Of a stretch of DNA of 64,000 nucleotides, positions 1 through 9,513 are shown in pieces (position 1 is the stretch's first letter; every line of letters begins with the position of its first letter). A program made the translations under genes and the position numbers. Source of the stretch: Staphylococcus pettenkoferi (lineage in GTDB: Bacteria > Bacillota > Bacilli > Staphylococcales > Staphylococcaceae); assembly GCF_026659735.1 (NCBI RefSeq), contig NZ_JANSKK010000007.1, forward strand, positions 310,001 to 374,000, read 5' to 3'. Below the pieces are notes generated by a model. It worked only from the letters and a program-made list of their open reading frames with translations, did no database searches and had not been told where the DNA came from.

Positions 1-958
1 AGTTATCAGTAATAACTTCTTTAGATTCCTCTACTTCGTTCTTCGCTTTCACTTCATGTTCAATCAAGTCGTACATTTCATCCAACTTGTCATTAATCGC
101 GTTGAGTTTATTATTGGCTTCATCTAATTCAAGACGACTAATCATCGGTTCAACGAAGCTTAACTCCGTCTTCAATGTTTGAAGATTACTATCTACTTTC
201 ACGTGATCTAAATCATAACCTTCTACTTTCAAGTCACGACAACCATATTTCAAGTCTTGGAATTGACCTGGAAGTTCTTTCTGCGCTTCACGGATAAGGT
301 CAGGAATCTCTTCCATATCCGCTTTCAAGTATTCCATATCACCGTGAAGTGTTTGGATGTGTTGATGCGCTTGATTGTAATTCCCTTCTTCTTGAAGTGT
401 GACATAATTATCAAGTTCAGGCGCAAATGATTCAATTTCTTGTTCAAGCGGTGCTGCTGCTTCTCCAAATTGATGGCGGTTCGCAAGTACATCGCGTTTC
501 ATTTCACGATAATCTGTCTGACAAGCTTCGTACAGTTTATCGCTTTCTTTATGTACGGAAAAGACTTCTTCAACTTCAGTGGTTAAAGAGTTATAATTTT
601 CCTCGTATTTATCCATCAACTCATGCGCTTCGTCGATTTCAGTTTGTGCTTGTGCAAAGCGGAACTTGTCTAAATGCGTTTCAGCTTCTTGAATCTTGTC
701 TTCAACTGGCACCAAATATTGATTCTTACTTTCAGAAGCGTTGTGTTGTAACAATCTATAACGCTCTTTCGTTTCTCCAGTCATTTCAAGCTTAGATAGT
801 TGATTCAAGCTATCCTCATACGGAAGCTGTTCAATCTTCTCTTTACGTTCCTCAGCTTGTTCAATTATTCGTGTTTTTTGCGAGCGCATGTAAAATAAGA
901 CGCCAACAGCAATAACGATTAAGATCAGTATTGCTAATACAATATACAAGATTACCAT
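1..958 (-). CDS. ezrA: Septation ring regulator EzrA (N-terminal part, cut by window edge)
   Basis: EzrA is a membrane-anchored, spectrin-like negative regulator of FtsZ ring formation that also links the divisome to cell-wall enzymes. The frame is open from the ATG at 956-958 to the window edge, giving about 319 residues of a protein that is about 560 long in the family. Residues 3-23 form one hydrophobic helix followed by charged, coiled-coil sequence rich in Glu, Gln, Lys and Leu, which fits the EzrA layout of a short outside N-terminus, one transmembrane helix and cytoplasmic spectrin repeats. The C-terminus lies outside the window. Identification rests on topology, composition and position next to rpsD. 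Confidence 0.9.
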   Translation of the reverse strand, partial: MVILYIVLAILILIVIAVGVLFYMRSQKTRIIEQAEERKEKIEQLPYEDSLNQLSKLEMTGETKERYRLLQHNASESKNQYLVPVEDKIQEAETHLDKFRFAQAQTEIDEAHELMDKYEENYNSLTTEVEEVFSVHKESDKLYEACQTDYREMKRDVLANRHQFGEAAAPLEQEIESFAPELDNYVTLQEEGNYNQAHQHIQTLHGDMEYLKADMEEIPDLIREAQKELPGQFQDLKYGCRDLKVEGYDLDHVKVDSNLQTLKTELSFVEPMISRLELDEANNKLNAINDKLDEMYDLIEHEVKAKNEVEESKEVITDN

Positions 959-1227
959 AAGTCTTCTCCTCCTATTTAATCATTTTTAATTATAACGTAA
1001 GTCGGCTGTCTATTTAAATAGAAAATAGATGTTTATGTCAGATTATTTTCAAAAAATTTGTTAACCCCTTTCAGTTCTTCATTTGGGATTTTTGAAACAT
1101 TTTTTACACATCGCTACTCAACCTTTTAAAAAGGTTAAAGTTTAACTTCAACAAGTAGAGGTTAAAATAATTGTTTCAACTATATATAGTTATTATACTA
1201 AACAGAAAAAGGAATCGAGGTAAAGTT

Positions 1228-1692
1228 ATGACCCAATATTCAACTACAAATTATCGTGCACTTCATCAACAACTCAAAGGATTGCTTGATGGAGAACATG
1301 ATTTAATCGCTATTTTAAGTAATGCCTCCGCTTTAATCAACGACCATCTCGATAATGTGAACTGGGTAGGTTTCTACCTCGTTAAGAATGAAGAACTGCT
1401 GCTTGGACCATTTCAAGGTCATCCCGCTTGTGTCCATATTCCTATCGGCAAAGGGGTGTGTGGTACCGCAGTATCCGAAGGCGCAGTACAACGCGTGGAT
1501 GATGTTAACGCCTTCCCTGGACATATCGCGTGTGATCCAAATAGCCAATCAGAAATCGTGGTTCCTATACGACGTGGGGGCTCTATTATCGGTGTACTAG
1601 ATATTGATGCACCTGTTACGCATCGATTCACTGAAATGGATGCGCAAGGTCTCAAAGACGTCGTGACGATTATTGAAGATCATTTAGCGTAA
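1228..1692 (+). CDS. Free methionine-(R)-sulfoxide reductase, GAF-domain type (fRMsr)
   Basis: This 154-residue single GAF domain should reduce free methionine-R-sulfoxide in the cytosol. Cys68, Cys78 and Cys102 have the same spacing (10 and 24) as the catalytic and resolving cysteines of the E. coli enzyme (84, 94, 118), which supports catalysis rather than a sensory GAF role. The frame stays open upstream to a TTG at 1171, but the ATG at 1228 is chosen because ATCGAGG at 1214-1220 is a usable ribosome binding site and the family begins there. It sits between divergent ezrA and rpsD, as in other staphylococci. Confidence 0.9.
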   Translation: MTQYSTTNYRALHQQLKGLLDGEHDLIAILSNASALINDHLDNVNWVGFYLVKNEELLLGPFQGHPACVHIPIGKGVCGTAVSEGAVQRVDDVNAFPGHIACDPNSQSEIVVPIRRGGSIIGVLDIDAPVTHRFTEMDAQGLKDVVTIIEDHLA

Positions 1693-1707
1693 AATAGGTG
1701 TTAGCTA

Positions 1708-1735
1708 TTGACACCCTGCCGGATAATGTTACAAT
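1708..1735 (+). promoter_or_regulatory. Sigma-A promoter of rpsD
   Basis: TTGACA at 1708-1713 and TACAAT at 1730-1735 are separated by 16 bases. The promoter overlaps the end of the preceding gene's 3' flank and would start a transcript near 1742, giving an rpsD leader of about 180 bases. Confidence 0.75.
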
Positions 1736-1741
1736 TAAGTT

Positions 1742-1905
1742 TGTGTGAATTAACGAAAATAGCAGTTGTATATTAAATCGCTCTATGTTGTTCCCGACGC
1801 GGACGTGCCGTGTAACCGGAGCTATGAGGCGAGGACACATAAAACAACATATCGATTTAAGCATACAACACTCTTTTTTGTTATTCATAACAACAAAAAA
1901 GAAAA
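1742..1905 (+). ncRNA. Ribosomal protein S4 autoregulatory leader of rpsD
   Basis: The untranslated leader between the promoter and rpsD contains a GC-richer structured core at about 1788-1842, with paired segments around GACGCGGACGTGCC, CGGAGC and GAGGCGAGGAC, in otherwise AT-rich sequence. Firmicute rpsD genes carry an S4-binding leader at this place that lets excess S4 repress its own translation. The call rests on position and the structured core; a covariance-model search was not possible. Confidence 0.65.
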
Positions 1906-1920
1906 AGGAGGAGTCTTATA

Positions 1921-2523
1921 ATGGCTCGATTCAGAGGTTCAAGCTGGAAGAAATCTCGTCGCTTAGGAATTTCTTTAAGCGGTACAGGTAAAGAATTAGA
2001 AAAGCGTCCATACGCTCCAGGACAACATGGTCCTAACCAACGTAAGAAAATGTCAGAGTACGGTTTACAATTACGTGAGAAACAAAAATTACGTTACTTA
2101 TACGGCATGACAGAAAGACAATTCCGTAACACATTCGAACTTGCTGGTAAGCAACACGGTGTACACGGTGAAAACTTCATGCAATTACTCGCTGCTCGCT
2201 TAGACGCAGTTGTATATTCATTAGGTTTAGCACGTACGCGTCGTCAAGCACGTCAATTAGTAAGTCATGGTCACATTGAAGTAGATGGTGGTCGCGTAAA
2301 CATCCCATCTTACACTTTAAAACCAGGACAAGAAATTTCAGTACGTGAAAAATCTCAAAAATTAGACGTAATCAACGAATCAGTTGAAATCAATAACTTC
2401 GTACCTGAGTACTTAGAATTTGATTCTGATAACCTCACTGGTAAATTTGTACGTATTCCTGAGCGTAGTGAATTACCAGCTGAAATTAATGAACAACTTA
2501 TCGTTGAGTACTACTCAAGATAA
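1921..2523 (+). CDS. rpsD: 30S ribosomal protein S4
   Basis: S4 is a primary 16S rRNA-binding protein that nucleates assembly of the small-subunit body. The 200-residue length is typical. The N-terminal half is basic and the S4 RNA-binding domain spans about residues 92-155. The start is fixed by GGAGGAG at about 1906-1912. It is transcribed alone from its own promoter and leader and ends at a strong hairpin, so it is monocistronic. Codon use is strongly biased, as expected for a highly expressed gene. Confidence 0.98.
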   Translation: MARFRGSSWKKSRRLGISLSGTGKELEKRPYAPGQHGPNQRKKMSEYGLQLREKQKLRYLYGMTERQFRNTFELAGKQHGVHGENFMQLLAARLDAVVYSLGLARTRRQARQLVSHGHIEVDGGRVNIPSYTLKPGQEISVREKSQKLDVINESVEINNFVPEYLEFDSDNLTGKFVRIPERSELPAEINEQLIVEYYSR

Positions 2524-2542
2524 TAACTTTTTCTATCTATTT

Positions 2543-2580
2543 AGACCCGAGCGAAACAAGGTGTTCGCTCGGGTCTTTAC
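2543..2580 (+). terminator. Rho-independent terminator of rpsD
   Basis: AGACCCGAGCGAA at 2543-2555 pairs with TTCGCTCGGGTCT at 2564-2576, a 13-bp perfect GC-rich stem followed by Ts. Confidence 0.92.
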
Positions 2581-2612
2581 TTGTTTATATTTAATTCTTC
2601 AACGACTGTCTC

Positions 2613-3386
2613 TCACTTCGCCCCTGCCCTACTCTCACTTAAACGTTCCATAAGCTGGCACATGAGTTGCGGCCGATCAGTTATTAAACCATCCACACCT
2701 TTATGATACAGACGATACCCTTGCAAAAGACCATTCACTGTATAGGGCATCACTTTTGCGTGATGTCGATGTATTTCTTTGACCAAACGGCGCGTGACAT
2801 TTTTAAAATGTGGATTAATGTAGTCACAGATTTGAGTATACGTCTGTAAATGCGGCCAGCGTTTCCAAACATGTTTGCGTTTTAATAATAGGCCTAATGT
2901 AAGTGTATCATCTAACTGATGTAACTGCTTTAAACTCTTGAAATCGAACGACTGTATAATCAACTGCGAATAAGGAAATTGCAGATCACAAATTTCTGTG
3001 ATTAATTGCCGCTCAATTCCTGGATATTTATGCGGTAACTTTAATTCTACTAATAGCTGACGTGAGGTATTTCGCATATACGCTAAGATTTCTTTAAAGG
3101 TCATGATACGCTGATTGGAATGATGTCTACCTCTCCAAATACCGAAATCATACTGCTTCAACTCTGCTAACGTATAGTCACGTACGTACCCTACTCGGTT
3201 ACATGTCCGATTCAATTTCTCATCATGTATGACGACTAACTGGTTATCACGTGTCATATGTAAATCAATTTCGATCATAGGTGCTGCAGTTTCAAGTGCT
3301 GCGGCCATACTGACCAAGGTGTTCTCAGGAAACCTATAGGAATCGCCGCGATGTGCAACGATGGTTATCGGTTGATTAATTATCAT
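2613..3386 (-). CDS. Glycerophosphodiester phosphodiesterase family protein
   Basis: This 257-residue protein is a single GDPD TIM-barrel, expected to hydrolyse glycerophosphodiesters to sn-glycerol-3-phosphate and an alcohol. The family signature is intact: His12-Arg13, the PENT segment at 20-23, metal ligands Glu39 and Asp41, and His54. There is no signal peptide, so it is probably cytoplasmic and resembles UgpQ/YqiK rather than secreted GlpQ. It is divergent from the neighbouring OsmC gene and convergent with rpsD. The physiological substrate cannot be told from sequence. Confidence 0.88.
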   Translation of the reverse strand: MIINQPITIVAHRGDSYRFPENTLVSMAAALETAAPMIEIDLHMTRDNQLVVIHDEKLNRTCNRVGYVRDYTLAELKQYDFGIWRGRHHSNQRIMTFKEILAYMRNTSRQLLVELKLPHKYPGIERQLITEICDLQFPYSQLIIQSFDFKSLKQLHQLDDTLTLGLLLKRKHVWKRWPHLQTYTQICDYINPHFKNVTRRLVKEIHRHHAKVMPYTVNGLLQGYRLYHKGVDGLITDRPQLMCQLMERLSESRAGAK

Positions 3387-3461
3387 GAGTCTTCACTCTT
3401 TCATTTACACTATTAATCATCTAAACTTAATTTAACACATTACATGAGGAGGTCAACGCAC

Positions 3462-3914
3462 ATGAAAGCACATGATTTCAAGGTACAAACGTCTTGGCAA
3501 GATGGTCGTGACACAGTTGGTAAGGTTCAAGGCGATGTCCTTCACGAATCCATTTCTATTCCGGCTGGTCTTGGTGGACAAGGCGTGGGCACTAACCCTG
3601 ACGAAATGCTCGTCTCAGCTGCATCCTCTTGTTATATTATTTCACTTGCTGCCGTGCTAGAGCGCGCACATTATGAAGATGTAGAGATAGCTCAAACTTC
3701 TATTGGTACTGCTGTGTTAGACCAAGGTAAGTTTAAAATGAAATCCATCACCCATTATCCAACCATTACCATACATGAAGATGACGCTACTCGTCTCAAT
3801 CGCCAACTATCAAAACTACTCAAACTCGCAGATCAGAACTGCATGATTTCAAATTCTGTACGAGGCAACGTAGAGATTGATATTGAACCTACCATTCGAT
3901 ACTTGAACGACTAA
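3462..3914 (+). CDS. OsmC/Ohr family peroxiredoxin-like protein
   Basis: This 150-residue protein has the OsmC fold signature with two redox cysteines, Cys57 in an SAASSC context and Cys127 in an NCMISNS context, so a thiol-dependent peroxidase acting on organic hydroperoxides is likely. The ATG at 3462 follows GAGGAGG at 3446-3452 with a normal spacer; an upstream in-frame start at 3444 would place the ribosome site inside the gene and is rejected. It stands alone and ends at a perfect hairpin. Whether it is OsmC-like or Ohr-like in substrate is not resolved. Confidence 0.88.
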   Translation: MKAHDFKVQTSWQDGRDTVGKVQGDVLHESISIPAGLGGQGVGTNPDEMLVSAASSCYIISLAAVLERAHYEDVEIAQTSIGTAVLDQGKFKMKSITHYPTITIHEDDATRLNRQLSKLLKLADQNCMISNSVRGNVEIDIEPTIRYLND

Positions 3915-3941
3915 CAAGCTCATTGTCGTACTTTCATTACT

Positions 3942-3990
3942 GACTTGAATTTGCTTAGCTGTAACACAATCTCAAATTCAAGTCTTTATT
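3942..3990 (+). terminator. Terminator of the OsmC-family gene
   Basis: GACTTGAATTTG at 3942-3953 pairs perfectly with CAAATTCAAGTC at 3973-3984, followed by TTTATT. Confidence 0.85.
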
Positions 3991-4191
3991 ATGAAGCGCA
4001 TCTCAAAAATAAGTATATCCAATCGATATGAAGGTATCGCATTTAGAAAGAACTTAATAGTTGATAAAGATATTAACCCATGCTTATCGCAGTAGCTATC
4101 TGTACTTGAGATAGCTGACGCTTTCTCAAGTACTAGTCAATCTAGCGGGGGCAAGACTACAAAATTATTCGTATTTCTGTCTTGCTTCCAC
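3991..4191. other. Intergenic tail between OsmC gene and HAD gene
   Basis: No gene is seen here. A second small hairpin, GCAAGAC at 4151-4157 with GTCTTGC at 4179-4185, lies just beyond the stop of the minus-strand HAD gene but lacks a clear T-run, so it is at best a weak terminator. Confidence 0.5.
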
Positions 4192-5313
4192 TTACAATAA
4201 AATATTTCTTATCTGCAACACATCGTCTACGATATAGTCTGCGCCATAATCTTCTAATTCTGCTTTCGCGTCTTTACCTTTTAACCCTGTCAGTGGACCG
4301 ATAAATGTTGCTCCAAGCTTCTTCGCACAAAGTAAATCAGCTAACGAATCACCAACGATATACACCTCTTCGTCCTCGAGTCGTTGTGCTTGATCCTGTG
4401 CATACTGACTATATTTAGACACGTCATTCCCAAAGTAAGCAGCTAAATATGTAAATGGATTAGGCTTAGCGAGTGGCCGTTGCTCAGGTAATATTTGTTC
4501 CGCTTTCAAGACATCAGACGCTGTCACGATGTGCTGTTTATCGAAATAGTCACTTAAACCGAGACTTTGGAAAGGCACTTCAGTTTCTGTGCGTGGTCGT
4601 CCTGTAGCTAGAGCAAGTTGATAGCCTGCATCTACCAAATCTTGTAGTAATATTTGAATATCTTTAACAGGTGCGAGCACAACTTCGTGATAAATATAAC
4701 CTTCTTTAAATGTTGATTTAGCAGATTTCCCTTCTACTTCTTCAAATAATTGATGTCCTAAATACCATTCTTGATAGACCTCTTGAGCAAGTTGCCAATA
4801 TGAGCTACTCATTTCAAACATATCTACTTTACCTGTATACAACGCCGCTTGAGCATGTGCTTGTAAAGCTTCAAAGATCTCATTCTTTCCATGTTTCACT
4901 TGTTTTAAAAATTTCATGGGACTTTCGAAATTTAAAGCGACTTCATTAACATGCTGACCTAAAAATTGTAATGCTTCTGCGGAAATTGTTTCCGATTCAA
5001 GAAAGGCTTGTAACGTTCTTGGATCAATAGACTTACAAATCTCAATTGTATGTAACGCCAGCACGATAAACAACATGTCCCAATTCGAATTGAGCCCCAT
5101 TGATTTTAACTGTTGTAGAATCTCATCTTGGTAAAAGACGAGTTCACGTATTTCTTTAATATCTTCTTCAGTAAGTTGACTGAAGTCGATTGAAGGATGT
5201 AGACCGATGTATTCTGAACTCATCAGAATTTCATAAACTGTGAGTGCAGCGACATCGAAACAACGGTCTTCGCTCAAGAAGACGCCGTCTACATCAAACA
5301 GGATTGATTTCAT
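4192..5313 (-). CDS. HAD-superfamily hydrolase with a large central insertion
   Basis: The ends of this 373-residue protein carry the haloacid-dehalogenase phosphatase signature: the DxD nucleophile pair Asp7/Asp9 at the N-terminus, an ATGRP motif near residue 238 and a VGDSLADL acidic motif near residue 318. Between about residues 25 and 210 is a long, mostly helical, acidic stretch much larger than usual HAD caps, resembling no domain I recognise. It follows a PTS permease on the same strand with a hairpin between them, so co-transcription is uncertain. A sugar-phosphate substrate would fit but is only a guess. Confidence 0.8.
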   Translation of the reverse strand: MKSILFDVDGVFLSEDRCFDVAALTVYEILMSSEYIGLHPSIDFSQLTEEDIKEIRELVFYQDEILQQLKSMGLNSNWDMLFIVLALHTIEICKSIDPRTLQAFLESETISAEALQFLGQHVNEVALNFESPMKFLKQVKHGKNEIFEALQAHAQAALYTGKVDMFEMSSSYWQLAQEVYQEWYLGHQLFEEVEGKSAKSTFKEGYIYHEVVLAPVKDIQILLQDLVDAGYQLALATGRPRTETEVPFQSLGLSDYFDKQHIVTASDVLKAEQILPEQRPLAKPNPFTYLAAYFGNDVSKYSQYAQDQAQRLEDEEVYIVGDSLADLLCAKKLGATFIGPLTGLKGKDAKAELEDYGADYIVDDVLQIRNILL

Positions 5314-5375
5314 TCTCCCATGCCACTCCCTTATAACTGAACTGTGCTACGCCTATATTACTATCTGTATAGTAA

Positions 5376-5406
5376 AAGAGCAAATAGCACTGAACTATTT
5401 GCTCTT
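5376..5406 (-). terminator. Terminator of the PTS permease gene
   Basis: AAGAGCAAATAG and CTATTTGCTCTT form a 12-bp stem with a 7-base loop, followed on the minus strand by TTTTACT. It separates the PTS gene from the HAD gene. Confidence 0.8.
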
Positions 5407-5457
5407 ACTCTCATAGATTCAATTCTCTTCTTAACTATGACTTGCTAAAAGGAATAG

Positions 5458-6939
5458 TTATTCTTGACTATTCATTAAGCTTTCAACTTCATCTGCAACT
5501 TGTTGGACTTGTGGACCGATGACTACTTGCGCGTTATGTTGCCCACTCGTTGTCACGCCTACAGCGCCGGCATTTTTAATCATATCTTTATCTATCTGTT
5601 GATTATCCTGAAGCTCTAATCTTAACCGAGTCGCACAATTAGTGAGTGATGTAACATTCTCTGTACCACCTAAGCCCTTAAGTATTTGTTGTGCCATCGC
5701 ATGATATTTACCACCTGTTGCTGCGGTCTTTTTACCATCAGAAGTTGAATCAGTTTCCTCTGTCGGATCTTGAAGTAAGTTAGAACCGCGACCTGGCGTA
5801 TTCAAGTTAAAGAGCTTGATAACGGCACGAAAGATAACATAATACAGAATAAAGAACACGATGCCCTCTACAATCAACATCAGTGGATGATTAGCCACGG
5901 GATTGACGAGTGATAACAGATAATCAATCAAACCTGCACTGAATGAGAAACCTGCTGTCCAGTGGAACAAGGCAGCAATAAACATGGATAACCCAGTTAA
6001 AAATGCGTGGATGACGAAAAGCAATGGTGCCACAAACATAAACGCAAACTCAATTGGTTCAGTAACGCCTGTGATAAAGGCTGAAACGGCTCCTGCTAAC
6101 ATCAAGCCGTAGACACGTTTCTTCTGCTTCGATTCAGCTGAATGATACATCGCAAGTGCGGCGGCTGGTACGCCAAACATCATGACTGGGAAGAAACCTG
6201 CTTGATAGCGGCCAGTAATGCCCTTCACAGCTTCGTGTCCTGACTGAAACTTATGAATATCATCAATGCCTGCGATATTAAACCAGAAGACAGAATTCAA
6301 CGCATGGTGCAAGCCTGTCGGAATTAAGAGACGGTTGAAGAAGCCATAAAGGAAAGCACCTATAGGTCCAAATCCGATAATCCATTTCGCAAAGGTAACA
6401 ATTGCATCATAAATATAAGGCCACACGACCATTAATACGACGATGAGCCCTAAACTAAAGAAAGCTGTCATAATTGGTACGAGTCGTTTACCACTGAAGA
6501 AAGATAATGCCATAGGAAGCTCCGTCTGACTGAAACGGTTGTATGTAAATGCGGCGATTAAACCAACGAGTAAACCAACAAAGACATTTCCGTTATTCAT
6601 TTGCTCAAAGGCCATGTTGACATCATTCTTATCAATTCCTAACAGCACTGATAAATGCTCGGGCTTAAGCACTTGCGTTGTTAAAAAGTAACCGACAACA
6701 GCTGCTAAAGTCACTGCACCATCGTTCTTCTTCGCCATCCCTAATGCAACCCCTACTGCAAAGAGTATGCCAAGTTGATCGAGAATCGCCTTACCACTCT
6801 GAGCAAAGAACTCAGCGACATGTGGCCAAAGTTGAAGTGCGTTTAATAAATTCCCTATACCTGTAATAATTGCAGCGGCAGGTAGAACTGCAATCGGTAG
6901 CATCAATGATCTACCTAAACGTTGTAGAAAGTTATACAT
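5458..6939 (-). CDS. PTS sugar transporter, EIICB (glucose/N-acetylglucosamine family)
   Basis: The 493-residue membrane permease takes up and phosphorylates a hexose or amino sugar. Residues 1-385 are the EIIC domain with about ten membrane segments, including a conserved TEPIEFAFMF segment near residue 292. After a polar linker comes an EIIB domain (about 415-490) with the phosphorylated cysteine in an NCATRLRLEL motif. No EIIA domain is present, so it must borrow EIIA from another permease. Closest in layout to staphylococcal NagE/GlcB-type permeases. Substrate is not certain: glucosamine, GlcNAc and glucose are all possible. Confidence 0.88.
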   Translation of the reverse strand: MYNFLQRLGRSLMLPIAVLPAAAIITGIGNLLNALQLWPHVAEFFAQSGKAILDQLGILFAVGVALGMAKKNDGAVTLAAVVGYFLTTQVLKPEHLSVLLGIDKNDVNMAFEQMNNGNVFVGLLVGLIAAFTYNRFSQTELPMALSFFSGKRLVPIMTAFFSLGLIVVLMVVWPYIYDAIVTFAKWIIGFGPIGAFLYGFFNRLLIPTGLHHALNSVFWFNIAGIDDIHKFQSGHEAVKGITGRYQAGFFPVMMFGVPAAALAMYHSAESKQKKRVYGLMLAGAVSAFITGVTEPIEFAFMFVAPLLFVIHAFLTGLSMFIAALFHWTAGFSFSAGLIDYLLSLVNPVANHPLMLIVEGIVFFILYYVIFRAVIKLFNLNTPGRGSNLLQDPTEETDSTSDGKKTAATGGKYHAMAQQILKGLGGTENVTSLTNCATRLRLELQDNQQIDKDMIKNAGAVGVTTSGQHNAQVVIGPQVQQVADEVESLMNSQE

Positions 6940-7055
6940 TCTATATCCTCTTTTCTTTATCTTTGATAATAATTTGAATGAGCAACTATAATAGCCATTA
7001 ATATATTAACACAGCACCTCTCTCAGACCTATAGACCTAATAAAATCTACACAAA

Positions 7056-7127
7056 AAAGCTAAAGTCCAACAACTCGAGTCTTTATGTAGTGCATAATAC
7101 AAGACCAGAGTTGAACACTTTAGCTTT
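7056..7127 (-). terminator. Terminator downstream of the acyltransferase
   Basis: AAAGCTAAAGT at 7056-7066 pairs with ACTTTAGCTTT at 7117-7127. On the minus strand the stem is followed by a six-T run. The long loop contains a smaller CAAC/GTTG extension of the stem. Confidence 0.8.
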
Positions 7128-7172
7128 AATCATCACTTTGTAGTTGTAATAATTCGCTAGACGCTGACCTAA

Positions 7173-7790
7173 TTAATCTCCGTACGTCTCAACTAATTCT
7201 TGATGTAATGCTTTCGTGCGTTTCTCTAATTCTTTCGTGATGTAAGTTAACTTTTCATTACGTTTCATGGACTTCGGAAGTGACTTCGTGTCGATAGGTT
7301 CTCCGAATTTAATATGCGCTTTACCGAAGAATAACCCTTTGATGTCTTTAGGGCCTACGTAAGCTGCTGGTACGATAGGCGTTCCAGCCATCATCGCGAT
7401 TGTCGCCGCTCCACGTTTCAATGGTGCATCTTCATCTTTCTTCGTACGGTGTCCTGCCGGGAATAACCCTATTGTCTTATTCTGTTTCAACAATTTGATT
7501 GGTTGTTTCAAAGTACTTGGACCTGGGTTTTCACGGTCTACTGGAAAAGCATTCAAAGATTTCAGGAACTTTCCAATATATTTATTGTAAAAGAGTTCCT
7601 TTTTCGCCATATAATGAATTTGGTTCGGGGCAATTGCTAAACCAAGCATAATAACCTCATTATAACTTTCGTGCGTACACGTCACGACATAGCGATAAAG
7701 TTGAGGTATATTCTCTTTTCCATGAACCTCCAAACTTTTACAAACTTTAATCAGTATAAAAGTTAAGATAGCTCGACAAAAATTATACAT
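7173..7790 (-). CDS. 1-acyl-sn-glycerol-3-phosphate acyltransferase (PlsC-like)
   Basis: This 205-residue protein belongs to the PlsC acyltransferase family, which makes phosphatidic acid from lysophosphatidate at the membrane. The first 20 residues are hydrophobic. The catalytic box reads HESYNE, giving HX4E where the family has HX4D; the later VDRENPG and FPAGHRT blocks match family motifs III and IV. The ATG at 7788-7790 is preceded by AGGTGA; the frame is open further upstream but without a ribosome site. The Asp-to-Glu change is conservative but unusual. Confidence 0.82.
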   Translation of the reverse strand: MYNFCRAILTFILIKVCKSLEVHGKENIPQLYRYVVTCTHESYNEVIMLGLAIAPNQIHYMAKKELFYNKYIGKFLKSLNAFPVDRENPGPSTLKQPIKLLKQNKTIGLFPAGHRTKKDEDAPLKRGAATIAMMAGTPIVPAAYVGPKDIKGLFFGKAHIKFGEPIDTKSLPKSMKRNEKLTYITKELEKRTKALHQELVETYGD

Positions 7791-7952
7791 AAGTTCACCT
7801 ACTTTAATAACTGTTATACAATAATAAATTTTACCATTTCCGCTATACCGCCTCAACAAAAGATTGAAACTCTCAAAATATAACGTGATTTACTAGAAAA
7901 ATATTGCAAAAACTCTCATAATAGTAGATGAATATTATAATGGAGGTTAAAT

Positions 7953-9230
7953 ATGTTTCAGAATAAAGACACACGACAAGACAACGTCAATTACTCTATC
8001 TCCTATCCGAGTTCAAGGCGTTATAAACCGAAATTTCCTTGGTTTAAGACGATTATCATAGCGCTCATCGCAGGAATTATCGGTGCGCTTATCGTATTAG
8101 GTATAGGGAAAGTTGTCGATCATACCGTGCCTGAGAAAGATGGTGCGAAGGTCAATCAATCTCACAGTGGTAGTAGTGGTAATACGATGGACGGTAAAAG
8201 TGATAAATACGACTCCGTCAATCAAATGGTTAACGATATTTCACCCGCTATCGTAGGTGTCGTAAACATGCAGAAAGTTCATAGCATCGAAGATTTCCTC
8301 GAAGGTAAGAAATCTAAAGCTCAAGAAGCTGGCGTGGGTTCTGGTGTAATTTATCAGAAGAATAATAAAGACGCTTACATCGTCACTAACAACCACGTGA
8401 TTGATGGCGCAAGCAAGATTAAAGTACAGCTACACAACTCTAAACAAGTCGATGCAAAGCTTGTAGGTAAAGATGCGATGACAGATATGGCCGTGTTAAA
8501 GATAGATAATACGAAAGGTATCAAAGCCATTCAATTCGCAGACTCTAGTAAAGTGAAGACTGGCGATAGCGTCTTCGCAATGGGTAACCCACTCGGTCTC
8601 GAATTCGCTAACTCAGTAACATCAGGTATTATCTCAGCGAACGAACGTACAATTGATGCTCAAACTTCTGAAGGACCTAACAAAGTCAACGTTCTTCAAA
8701 CTGACGCAGCGATCAACCCAGGTAACTCTGGTGGTGCACTCGTAGACTTAAACGGTAATCTCGTCGGAATTAACTCCATGAAGATTGCGAACGAGCAAGT
8801 TGAAGGTATCGGCTTTGCTATTCCAAGTAACGAAGTTCAAGCGACGATCAAACAGCTTGTTGAAAAAGGTAAAATCACCCGCCCTTCTATCGGTGTAGGT
8901 CTGCTCAACCTTGAAGAAATTCCAGATGAGTATAAAGACAAGTTAGATACGAATAAAGACAAAGGCGTTTACGTCGCTAAAGTAGAGGGCGCGAAAGGTG
9001 TTAAAGAAGGCGACATTATCACAAAAATCGATAATGAAAAAGTCGAAAAAGACACAGATGTTCGCTCTTACCTTTATGAACATAAAAAACCAGGAGATAC
9101 GGTTAAATTAACTTTAGATCGCGACGGTAAGAAGAAAACAGTTTCAGTTAAACTTAAAGAACAAAAATCACAACACAAATCTAAGTCAAAAGAAAAAGAT
9201 AGCGAAAGCTTCTTTAATCCATTTGAATAA
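7953..9230 (+). CDS. htrA: Membrane-anchored HtrA/DegP-like serine protease
   Basis: This 425-residue surface quality-control protease has a cytoplasmic N-terminus, one membrane helix at about 33-53, a trypsin-like domain with the catalytic triad His148, Asp178 and Ser259 (GNSGG box), and one PDZ domain at about 305-400. The tail is Lys/Ser rich. Length and order match the HtrA-like protease next to tyrS in S. aureus. GGAGG sits ahead of the ATG. It is monocistronic and ends in a strong terminator. Role by family: degrading misfolded exported proteins under stress. Confidence 0.94.
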   Translation: MFQNKDTRQDNVNYSISYPSSRRYKPKFPWFKTIIIALIAGIIGALIVLGIGKVVDHTVPEKDGAKVNQSHSGSSGNTMDGKSDKYDSVNQMVNDISPAIVGVVNMQKVHSIEDFLEGKKSKAQEAGVGSGVIYQKNNKDAYIVTNNHVIDGASKIKVQLHNSKQVDAKLVGKDAMTDMAVLKIDNTKGIKAIQFADSSKVKTGDSVFAMGNPLGLEFANSVTSGIISANERTIDAQTSEGPNKVNVLQTDAAINPGNSGGALVDLNGNLVGINSMKIANEQVEGIGFAIPSNEVQATIKQLVEKGKITRPSIGVGLLNLEEIPDEYKDKLDTNKDKGVYVAKVEGAKGVKEGDIITKIDNEKVEKDTDVRSYLYEHKKPGDTVKLTLDRDGKKKTVSVKLKEQKSQHKSKSKEKDSESFFNPFE

Positions 9231-9246
9231 TAAATGACAAATGTTA

Positions 9247-9280
9247 AGGGGAACTTCAGATGTCGAAGTTCCCCTTTTTA
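9247..9280 (+). terminator. Terminator of htrA
   Basis: AAGGGGAACTTC at 9247-9258 pairs with GAAGTTCCCCTT at 9265-9276; a T-run overlaps the 3' arm. Confidence 0.93.
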
Positions 9281-9513
9281 TGTGGTTTGATGGTTAATTA
9301 TACTTTATTAAGTTGACATAATATTGTTATGGATAACTATAGAATTACTTTCTACTGCTTGTCATTTGTTAATAATGACTTATAGTGAGTGAAAAATTAA
9401 CAATACCCAATAAATCTAAATACTACTTTAGAACATATCACTCATATCACATAAACTACCGTAATAAAGAATACTCTATGGTGAATCATTAGAAATATAC
9501 TTAGCACCCTTTT
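9281..9513. other. AT-rich intergenic spacer 5' of the structured element
   Basis: No credible gene. TTGACA at 9313-9318 with ACTATA at 9336-9341 (17-base spacer) is a possible plus-strand promoter with no reading frame downstream; it could serve the structured element at 9514-9648. Confidence 0.4.

Noticed and set aside
427..795. 122-codon plus-strand frame inside ezrA
   Set aside because: It is antisense to the clearly coding ezrA frame and has no ribosome site or recognisable protein features.
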